From CAWUEX02 sp038148375 (lineage in GTDB: Bacteria; Pseudomonadota; Alphaproteobacteria; Rhodospirillales; Rhodospirillaceae), in contig JAYQVH010000001.1 in NCBI GenBank assembly GCA_038148375.1, forward strand, positions 310,001-374,000: 64,000 bases of DNA. The letters are read 5' to 3'. Below, piece by piece: positions 57,828-64,000 of the stretch. The position numbers were made by a program, and so were the translations under genes. The notes beneath the pieces were generated by a model that saw only the letters and a program-made list of their open reading frames with translations, searched no databases and was not told the DNA's origin. Positions within the stretch are counted from its first letter, which is position 1; each line of letters opens with the position of its first letter.

Positions 57828-57854
57828 TGCGGACAAACGTGAAATTTGTCCGCA
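57828..57854. repeat. 27-bp perfect inverted repeat after lolA
   Basis: TGCGGACAAA and TTTGTCCGCA flank the seven bases CGTGAAA, giving a 10-bp perfect dyad 31 bp past the lolA stop. No T-run follows on either strand, so it is not a typical terminator; it may be an mRNA-stabilising hairpin or an operator. Confidence 0.85.
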
Positions 57855-57884
57855 AAACCGCCAGGTGTTGTAAGACAACCGCCC

Positions 57885-58505
57885 TTAATCGTCGTCGAAG
57901 ATGTCGATTTCTTCGTATTCGAACAGGTTCGAGTCGAGTTCGACACCCAGCTGGGTGTCGTAAAGGGTCACGGTGACTTCCCGGCTTTGGGCGTCCTTGA
58001 CCTTCCACTGACGCAGTTCGAACGGGCCTTCAGAAAACACGAAGGTCAGCTCCCCGGCGGTGGGGTCATCGGCGTCGGCGGCGGTGATCTCGAGCACCCC
58101 CGGTTCCACCCGCACACTCCGCACCTCGACGGATTCATCTGTGAACGACCACTGGGGATCGAGCAGGAAGCCGGCGGGCGTGTCGTCGATGTCGAGGTAA
58201 CTGGGTTCGTCCAGTTCCAGATCGACGTAAATCACGAAGGTCCCGTCGGCGACGATCAGCACCGGTGTGGGCGGATCGTACTGAAGACGCATTTTGCCGG
58301 GACGGTCGATGTACAGGTCACCCTCCGCGACGCCGCCGCGACCGTCGACCTGTAGAAAACGCGCCTGCATCGTATCGATGCCGTTCAGATAGGCCGCCGC
58401 TTTTTCCAGCACGGCCGTATCTGCTTCGCTGAGCACGGCGGTCGACGGCCCAAAGGGCAAAGCCGACGCCGCGACAACGGCGCAAGAAAAGAGGAAGCGT
58501 TTCAT
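57885..58505 (-). CDS. lolA: Outer-membrane lipoprotein carrier protein LolA
   Basis: 206 residues from the ATG at 58505, which gives a signal peptide MKRFLFSCAVVAASALPFG; a start three codons upstream is possible. The mature part has the LolA pattern: EKAAAYLNGIDTMQARFLQVD near 36, GDLYIDRPGKMRLQYDPPTPVLIVADG near 62 (parts), where the PGKMRxxY motif is characteristic. It carries lipoproteins through the periplasm to the outer membrane. It follows ftsK by 102 bp; a promoter may lie in that gap. The acidic end FDDD is unusual but harmless. Confidence 0.92.
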   Translation of the reverse strand: MKRFLFSCAVVAASALPFGPSTAVLSEADTAVLEKAAAYLNGIDTMQARFLQVDGRGGVAEGDLYIDRPGKMRLQYDPPTPVLIVADGTFVIYVDLELDEPSYLDIDDTPAGFLLDPQWSFTDESVEVRSVRVEPGVLEITAADADDPTAGELTFVFSEGPFELRQWKVKDAQSREVTVTLYDTQLGVELDSNLFEYEEIDIFDDD

Positions 58506-58607
58506 GACAGCCATGGTGGCGTCAGCTTATGGCGGGATTGGGGCACGCAGGCAAGGGCGGCATTACAATCGTGCAACGCGGATCACGCCTGCGCGAGCCC
58601 TGTTCGC

Positions 58608-61079
58608 TTACAACGTCTGACCCGCTTCGGGCAGCAGCACTTCGCGTTTGCCGACATGATTGGGTTTGCCGATCATGCCCTGCGCTTCCATGTCCTCGAT
58701 GATGCGCGCAGCCCGGTTGTAGCCGATCTGCAAGTGGCGTTGGATGAAACTGGTTGAGGCTTTGCGCTCGCGCGCGACGATGGCCACCGCTTGATCGAAC
58801 AGAGAGTCGCCGGAGTCCGTGTTGCCACCGACACCGATGTTGGCGAAGCCGGGCACATCGGAGACATCGGCCGCGTCTTCGTCGGTCACGGCATCCAGAT
58901 AAGACGGCTGACCCTGGTCTTTGAGGTGGCCGACGATTTCTTCCACTTCCGCGTCGGTGACGAACGGACCATGCACGCGGGTGATGCGCCCGCCCGCGGC
59001 CATGTACAACATGTCGCCCTGGCCGAGCAGTTGTTCCGCGCCCTGTTCGCCAAGGATGGTGCGGCTGTCGATCTTCGACGTGACCTGGAACGAAATGCGG
59101 GTCGGGAAGTTGGCTTTGATGGTGCCGGTGATGACATCGACCGACGGACGCTGCGTTGCCATGATGACATGAATACCGGCCGCACGCGCCATCTGTGCCA
59201 GACGCTGCACGGCGGCTTCGACGTCCTTGCCGGCGACGAGCATCAGGTCGGCCATCTCGTCGATGATGACGACGATGTAGGGCAGCGGCGTCAGATCGAG
59301 CTCCTGTTCCTCGTACACCGGCTTGCCGGTTTCCGGATCGAACCCGGTTTGAACGGTCTTCGTCAGGGTCTTGCCCTTCTTCGACGCTTCCCTGAGACGC
59401 TGATTGTAACCGGCGATGTTGCGCACACTCAGCTGGCTCATGGCGCGGTAGCGGTCTTCCATCTCGCGCACCACCCACTTCAGCGCGACCACCGCTTTGC
59501 CTGGTTCGGTGACGACCGGGGACAGCAAATGCGGAATGCCGTCGTAGACAGACAGCTCGAGCATTTTGGGGTCGATCATCAGCAGGCGCACGTCGTCCGG
59601 CGTGTGCCGGTACAACAGCGACATGATCATGGTGTTGATGGCGACGGACTTGCCCGAGCCGGTGGTGCCGGCGATCAGCAAGTGCGGCATGCGCGCAAGG
59701 TCGGCATAGATCGGCGCGCCGCCGATGTCCTTGCCGAGCGCCAAAGTGAGTTTGCCGTCAAACTTGTCGCACGCTTCGGAGGACAGCATCTCACGGAAAT
59801 ACACAGTCTCGCGGCGCTCGTTCGGCAACTCGATGCCGATAACGCTGCGTCCCGGTACGACAGCGATGCGCACCGCCACCGCACTCATCGAGCGGGCAAT
59901 GTCATCGGCGAGTGACACCACGCGCGCGGTTTTCGTGCCGGGTGCGGGTTCGAGTTCATACAACGTCACCACCGGACCCGGGCGCACTTTGACGATCTCG
60001 CCGTTAATGCCGAAATCCTCCAGCACGCCTTCGAGCATCTTGGCATTGGCCTCGAGCGCCTGGGTGTCGAGCTGCGTGGCGGACTGGACGCGCGGCATCG
60101 CCAGCATGTCGAGCGGCGGCAGTTCGAACCCTTCCGGCGTGGCCGGCAGCAGCGATCCCTGGCGGGCGGCAAGTTCTTTCTTGGAGGGTTTCGCAGCCGT
60201 TTTGCGCGGCACGACGATGTCGGGCTCGCGGTCGCGGGCAACGGCGGGCGCCGCTGCAGGTTCGTCGTAGACGTCATCTTCGTCACCGTCGTCGAAAGAC
60301 GGCTCGATCCGTTCCGCATCGCGGGCCGCCGTGCGTTCAGCGGCGCGGACGCGCTTGGTTTCTTCGCGCTCCGCTTTCCTGGCCGCGCGACGGGCCGCGC
60401 GGTCCTGGTTTTCGTCGCGCAGAGATCCGATCAGCCCCAGGGTCCAGTCGGCGACGCGCGCACTCTCACGTTTGATCCACGCCGAGATGCCGCCATAGAA
60501 CGCCACCGGGACGGTCCAGACCCAATGCATAAGGGAAACGCCGGCGGCCAAACACACCGCGACCGTCAACCAGCGCACGCTTTCGACCGCCCCCACGGTG
60601 CTGAGCACGGCCGTCGCCTGATCGAGCAGAATGCGCCCGCAAAATCCGCCCAGACCCGCAGGCAAGACCGCGCTGCCAGAAAATCCGGCGAGACCCATCG
60701 CAAGCAGCAAAGCCGTCGCAGGGGTCGCCACGGTCCGCAGCCACAGCCAGGAAATCGTTTCCGCACGCACCACCCGCACACTCCAAGCAAAGACGATGAG
60801 CACCGGGATGGCAGCCGCAACGCCGAGGGCCTGCAGCATCGCATCGGCAAACATCGCGCCCGGCGCGCCGAGCCAATTCTGCACGGCGGCGTCTGTTGCG
60901 GTGTTCAGCGATGGGTCGCCCGGATGATAGCTCGCCAATGCCAAGGCGGCGGCAACGGCCAGGCCCGTGACGCCAAGACCGGCCATTGCCCAGCCGGTGC
61001 GTTTCAGCGCGGCGACCATGCTCGGCGGCAGGAAGGGTCCGGTGTCGGCGCGGGATGCTGCAGTGGCCATGATGCTCAA
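58608..61079 (-). CDS. ftsK: DNA translocase FtsK (SpoIIIE family)
   Basis: 823 residues. The N-terminal 180 residues hold about four membrane helices; a highly charged linker (about 200-310) is rich in Arg, Glu and Ala; the motor follows with Walker A AGTTGSGKSVAINTM near 475, Walker B IVVIIDEMADLM near 600, and the C-terminal gamma winged helix STSFIQRHLQIGYNRAARIIEDMEAQGMIG (parts) near 770. FtsK pumps DNA at the septum and activates XerCD at dif. The start ATG is at 61079, overlapping the upstream aminotransferase stop by 4 bp. Confidence 0.96.
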   Translation of the reverse strand: MSIMATAASRADTGPFLPPSMVAALKRTGWAMAGLGVTGLAVAAALALASYHPGDPSLNTATDAAVQNWLGAPGAMFADAMLQALGVAAAIPVLIVFAWSVRVVRAETISWLWLRTVATPATALLLAMGLAGFSGSAVLPAGLGGFCGRILLDQATAVLSTVGAVESVRWLTVAVCLAAGVSLMHWVWTVPVAFYGGISAWIKRESARVADWTLGLIGSLRDENQDRAARRAARKAEREETKRVRAAERTAARDAERIEPSFDDGDEDDVYDEPAAAPAVARDREPDIVVPRKTAAKPSKKELAARQGSLLPATPEGFELPPLDMLAMPRVQSATQLDTQALEANAKMLEGVLEDFGINGEIVKVRPGPVVTLYELEPAPGTKTARVVSLADDIARSMSAVAVRIAVVPGRSVIGIELPNERRETVYFREMLSSEACDKFDGKLTLALGKDIGGAPIYADLARMPHLLIAGTTGSGKSVAINTMIMSLLYRHTPDDVRLLMIDPKMLELSVYDGIPHLLSPVVTEPGKAVVALKWVVREMEDRYRAMSQLSVRNIAGYNQRLREASKKGKTLTKTVQTGFDPETGKPVYEEQELDLTPLPYIVVIIDEMADLMLVAGKDVEAAVQRLAQMARAAGIHVIMATQRPSVDVITGTIKANFPTRISFQVTSKIDSRTILGEQGAEQLLGQGDMLYMAAGGRITRVHGPFVTDAEVEEIVGHLKDQGQPSYLDAVTDEDAADVSDVPGFANIGVGGNTDSGDSLFDQAVAIVARERKASTSFIQRHLQIGYNRAARIIEDMEAQGMIGKPNHVGKREVLLPEAGQTL

Positions 61080-62278
61080 ACCTCTTTCGCTAAAATGTCT
61101 GCCATGCGGGACAAGGCGGTGGATGTCGTCTCGCGGTCGTGAACCAGTGCGACACGGATATATGAGTCTCCCGGGCTGGTGCCGTCAGCACCCGCCCGGC
61201 TTAAGTACGCGCCCGGCAGCACTTTGATGCCGCCGTCGCGCCATAGAGTCTTGGCGATGCGTTCGCTGTCGCCGACGTCGAGCCACAGGAAGAAGCCGCC
61301 GTCGGGCGTGCGGTAGCCGAAACGCAATCCGAAAATTTCCGCCGCGTCGTCGAATTTACCACGATACAGCGCGCGGTTTTCTTCAACGTGCTCTTCGTCC
61401 TGCCACAGGGCGGTGGCCGCGGCCATGACCGGCAGCGGCTGTACCGCACCGGCATGCGCGCGCAGACGATTGAACAGGGCGAGCAGTTTGGCATCGCCGG
61501 CGACAAACCCGGCGCGCAAACCCGGAACGCTTGAGCGCTTCGACAGGGAATTGAAAACGAGAACGTTGGTCATGTCGCCGCCGAGTTCGGCGCAGGCCTG
61601 CAGCATGCCGGTCGGCGGCGCTGCGGAATAAATTTCCGAATAGCATTCATCGCTGACGAGAACGAAGTCATGCGCGCGGGCGAGACCGATCATGGTCTTC
61701 AGTTCGTCCATCGTCGCCACCGCACCCTGCGGATTGGCCGGGCTGCACAGATAGGCGAGACACGCGCGCGTCAACGTGCCGCTGTCGACCGTTGCGTAGT
61801 CGGGCTGAAAGTTGGTCGCAGCCGTCGCGGGCACAAACACCGGATCGGCACCGGCCATCACCGCCGCACCCAGATAGACCTGATAGAACGGGTTGGGCAT
61901 CAGCACGGTTGGGGTGGCGTTCTGCTTGCGCGGCGGCACGGCCAGCTGTGCAGCCATGAACAACGCCTCGCGCGTCCCGGCAACCGGCAGCACATGGGCA
62001 TCGGCGTCGATCATTCCGGTGGGCAGGCCATAGCGGTGCGTCAGCCAGTTGGCGACCGCGGCACGGTAGTCCGGCGTGCCCGCGGTCGGCGGGTATTTGT
62101 TCCATTGCTCGGCGTGGGCGGTCAGAGCGCCGTGAATCAGGCCGGGGGCGGTGTGCTGGGGTTCGCCAATGGACATGGCGATGGGGGCCAGATCCGCAGG
62201 CGGCGCGACATCCGCCAGCAGCGCGTTCAAGCGCTGGAACGGATATTCCGTCAGTCCGTCCAAACGGCTGTTGTACAT
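61076..62278 (-). CDS. Class I/II PLP aminotransferase (DapC-like)
   Basis: 400 residues. The fold I pattern is seen in MSIGEPQH near 36, PTAGTPDYRAAVANWL near 62, the N-x-P segment LCSPANPQGAVATMDEL near 170, DECYSEIY near 202 and the PLP lysine in FNSLSKRSSVPGLRAGF near 230. Sequence type matches N-succinyldiaminopimelate aminotransferases of the DapC class, which give an amino group to the lysine/peptidoglycan precursor, though related enzymes act on other amino acids. Its stop overlaps the ftsK start, so the two are coupled. Confidence 0.85.
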   Translation of the reverse strand: MYNSRLDGLTEYPFQRLNALLADVAPPADLAPIAMSIGEPQHTAPGLIHGALTAHAEQWNKYPPTAGTPDYRAAVANWLTHRYGLPTGMIDADAHVLPVAGTREALFMAAQLAVPPRKQNATPTVLMPNPFYQVYLGAAVMAGADPVFVPATAATNFQPDYATVDSGTLTRACLAYLCSPANPQGAVATMDELKTMIGLARAHDFVLVSDECYSEIYSAAPPTGMLQACAELGGDMTNVLVFNSLSKRSSVPGLRAGFVAGDAKLLALFNRLRAHAGAVQPLPVMAAATALWQDEEHVEENRALYRGKFDDAAEIFGLRFGYRTPDGGFFLWLDVGDSERIAKTLWRDGGIKVLPGAYLSRAGADGTSPGDSYIRVALVHDRETTSTALSRMADILAKEV

Positions 62279-62780
62279 GGCCCGTACCGTCCCTCATCGG
62301 CTGCAGTCCCACCCCTTTCGGGTCCCATGCGGAACGCAGTCCACCTCACCGAATGAGAGTCGTCTGCAAAGGTAAACGGGTGGTTAATAAAGAGGGATTT
62401 TTTTATATAAGTCAGTCGATTGGCGAGGACCGTTGATACAATTTCTCAGACCGGAATCCTCACCCAGTGAGTATTGCACGCCTAATAAAGGCCGGACCTG
62501 CCCGTCTGGCCTCTGTTTTGGCCGGATACTTGCTTGTAACTCTTTGTTTTCCAATGGTTTTCCACAGTGTTTCCCGCCTGAACCCACATCTTTTCCAGCG
62601 CCTGTTCACAGGTTATCCGGCAAACGCACCAGGTGGGCTTACCGCGGAAAAACCGAACCGGCGTCCTTGATTTGGCGTAGAAAAAGATGAGTTACAGCGT
62701 GAACGATTGACGTTGAGCAATGCGCGGCGCGGGCCGGCGCCCGTATAAACACTCAGTACACAAAATCTAAGGAGACGCTC
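62279..62780. other. 502-bp gap with DnaA-box-like words; no gene seen
   Basis: The gap separates the leftward dapC-like gene and the rightward gene at 62781, so it holds two promoters. It contains an AT-rich block (62385-62410) and DnaA-box-like words TTTTCCACA (62558-62566, one mismatch) and TTATCCGGC (62613-62621, two mismatches). I see no coding frame with convincing start or composition. Read as a divergent regulatory region, possibly DnaA-responsive. Confidence 0.5.
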
Positions 62781-63149
62781 ATGGTTGCCGCACCGGGCAT
62801 GGAAGACCCCAAAGCCAAAGTCTGGATCCCGAAAGGACGCCCGATTCCGTTCCACGATGGTCCGACCAACGATCAGCTCATGGCCATGGTTATGGCGCTG
62901 ACGGTCGAGGTCTCGATCCTGCGTGAACGCCTCGACACCCATGAGCGCGTGTCTGAGGCCAAAGGCGGCTTTGGCACCGCCGATGTGGAAGCTTACAATG
63001 CGGATGATGAAGCGTTGGCCTACCGCACAGGCTTCCGCAACCGGATCATGCACAAAGTGTTCCGCACCCTGCGCGCAGAAATGGCGCGCCTCGAAGCGGA
63101 CACGGAAGAAGATTACGACGAAATCATGAAGGAGTTCGACGCCGCCTAA
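62781..63149 (+). CDS. Small helical protein of unknown function
   Basis: 122 residues; AAGGAG precedes the ATG by six bases. The protein has a polar N-terminus (PKAKVWIPKGRPIPFHDGPTNDQ, in parts) and a long helical stretch with coiled-coil character, LMAMVMALTVEVSILRERLDTHERVSEA (33-60, parts), and a second one near the end (EMARLEADTEEDYDEIMKEF). No signal peptide. I do not recognise the family. The methyltransferase gene begins 46 bp downstream with its own ribosome site and the two are likely one transcript, so this may be its partner subunit. Confidence 0.7.
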   Translation: MVAAPGMEDPKAKVWIPKGRPIPFHDGPTNDQLMAMVMALTVEVSILRERLDTHERVSEAKGGFGTADVEAYNADDEALAYRTGFRNRIMHKVFRTLRAEMARLEADTEEDYDEIMKEFDAA

Positions 63150-63195
63150 CCGGCCAATAGGTCGACAGCGCGTCAAACACAGAAAGGATAAAATT

Positions 63196-64000
63196 ATGGA
63201 TGCCCATCGCCCCCATCCGATGATGCCGGAGTCCAATCACGACGAAATCGCCGAACAGTTGGCGATTGTCGACATGAAAGCGTTTATGTTTTCAAAGGTC
63301 GATCCCGGTGTGCGTAAACTTTTGGAAAAGAAAGTCGCGCCGGAATTCAAGAAGCGTGAAGGCCGTGATCCGCGCAATCATCAGGAGCTGCGCAAGGACA
63401 TGGAAAAGGAGCCCGGCTATCAAGCGTGGCTCAACATGAATGCCGTCGCCCAGGACATGATGTGGGATGCCGTCGGCACGTGTGTCGACCGCCAGCTCGA
63501 TGATCTTAAGGCCAAGGCCAAGATCGAAAATCCAAAGGGTTCGCTGCGCGTCGATCCGAACTTCAAGGCGCCGCGCTACATCGATGCGCAAGACATCCAC
63601 CGCATGCCCGGCAACTATCACGGCACCTATGGTGACGACGACGTACGCCAGGGCGCGGTGTTCGACCGCGGTGCCGTGGTCTACCAGATGGGCCGCAACG
63701 GCGGATACATGAACGATATCCGCGGCCATACCATCATCTCGCATTACTTCGCGCGCTGGCCCGATGCCCAACCGAAAAAGATTCTCGACATGGGCTGCAC
63801 CGTCGGTCATTCGACATTGGCGATCGCCAATTATTTCCCCGAAGCCGAAACCCACGCCATCGATGTCGGCGCCGGCATGCTGCGCTATGCCCATGCGCGT
63901 GCGGAGCGCCTCGGTATTCCGGTGCACTTCAGCCAGCAGAACGCGGAATGCACCGACTTCGAAGACAACACCTTCGATCTCATCACGTCGTCCGCCGTGC
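63196..64000 (+). CDS. SAM-dependent methyltransferase with long N-terminal domain (cut by window end)
   Basis: The frame starts at the ATG at 63196 (AAAGGA seven bases upstream) and is open through 64000, 268 codons plus one base. The first about 185 residues form an extra domain, mostly helical (EIAEQLAIVDMKAFMF, KRDPRNHQELRKDMEKEP-like, ending DIRGHTIISHYFARW), which I do not recognise. A class I methyltransferase begins near 197: KKILDMGCTVGHSTLAIANYFPEAETHAID (parts; motif I DMGCTVG), then RAERLGIPVHFSQQNAE and FEDNTFDLITSS (motif II region). The C-terminus is outside the window. Acceptor unknown. Confidence 0.8.
   Translation, partial: MDAHRPHPMMPESNHDEIAEQLAIVDMKAFMFSKVDPGVRKLLEKKVAPEFKKREGRDPRNHQELRKDMEKEPGYQAWLNMNAVAQDMMWDAVGTCVDRQLDDLKAKAKIENPKGSLRVDPNFKAPRYIDAQDIHRMPGNYHGTYGDDDVRQGAVFDRGAVVYQMGRNGGYMNDIRGHTIISHYFARWPDAQPKKILDMGCTVGHSTLAIANYFPEAETHAIDVGAGMLRYAHARAERLGIPVHFSQQNAECTDFEDNTFDLITSSAV

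Larger units (their letters stand above)
57545..57884 (-). other. 340-bp gap: lolA 3' region with a palindrome and a terminator
   Basis: No gene is seen between the lolA stop (57885) and the xthA start (57544). The stretch contains the perfect 10-bp inverted repeat TGCGGACAAA...TTTGTCCGCA (57828-57854, 7-bp centre) and the terminator at 57581-57618. TTGTCA near 57740 could be a -35 for a leftward promoter but its -10 is poor. A 3' untranslated region or a small RNA of about 250 nt would fit. Confidence 0.6.

Noticed and set aside
62558..62621. DnaA-box-like words as a second origin candidate
   Set aside because: Only two imperfect boxes and no conserved origin neighbours; the 41.5-42.1 kb gap fits gene order much better.
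62467..62670. A 67-codon frame with a hydrophobic middle in the 62279-62780 gap
   Set aside because: No ribosome site, GTG start, and DnaA-box-like words inside; more likely regulatory DNA.
1..64000. CRISPR arrays, transposons, prophage, rRNA or tRNA genes
   Set aside because: None found by eye; the only repeats are short local tandem or direct copies, listed separately.

Overview
This GC-rich 64 kb window comes from the chromosome of an alphaproteobacterium, probably Rhodospirillales or a close relative. The basis is gene order: parB-parA-rsmG-mnmG with perfect parS sites, rho, then ppdK regulator-maf-aroE-coaE-dnaQ-secB (the set that flanks the replication origin in Caulobacter and Rickettsia), Tim44-mltA-Smr, hslVU, and leuS/DUF3576/lptE/holA. 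I saw no transposase, integrase, CRISPR array, rRNA or tRNA. Most of the window is core housekeeping DNA with short accessory inserts.

Layout. 0-5 kb: PLP protein YggS, a ThiE-like protein, a small outer-membrane barrel, and a RimB/RimK/AstE-like set. 5-11.5 kb: accessory genes (tannase-like esterase coupled to a VOC protein, two leaderless 86-residue paralogues, a Rieske oxygenase, a methyltransferase, a helical protein, a metallo-beta-lactamase-fold lipoprotein). 11.4-18.4 kb: holA, lptE, leuS and a DUF3576 lipoprotein, split by two plus-strand genes. 18.4-24.5 kb: a candidate structured RNA with three tandem terminators, a phosphate-selective-type porin behind a Pho-box-like repeat, a second porin, and an acyl-CoA ligase/nitronate monooxygenase/thioesterase run with an unusual stop-start relay. 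24.5-28 kb: copA-copZ behind a CueR-type promoter, then a histidine phosphatase.

28-36.2 kb: the partition and tRNA-modification block (parB, parA, rsmG, lysE, mnmG, MFS, mnmE, DUF6489) with three parS sites. 36.3-41.5 kb: DUF255 protein, ogt, quinone oxidoreductase, a small exported protein and rho. 41.5-42.1 kb: a gene-free, partly AT-rich gap with DnaA-box-like 9-mers, which I interpret as oriC. 42.1-50.7 kb: ppdK regulator, maf, aroE, coaE, dnaQ, secB, fxsA, Tim44-like, mltA, a membrane protein, Smr and an XRE regulator. 50.7-57.5 kb: feoAB behind Fur-box-like sites, hslVU behind a sigma-32-type promoter, a TPR-glycosyltransferase-like protein and xthA. 57.5-64 kb: lolA, ftsK, an aminotransferase, a small protein and a methyltransferase cut by the window end.

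Read together, the centre is an origin/partition domain: parS sites about 10.3-11.5 kb from the proposed oriC, with rho and the genes to its left mostly pointing left and the ppdK regulator-to-dnaQ genes pointing right. The least explained items are the leaderless paralogue pair, the stop-start relay and the structured RNA with triple terminators. Everything here was read by eye; no searches or folding calculations were run.
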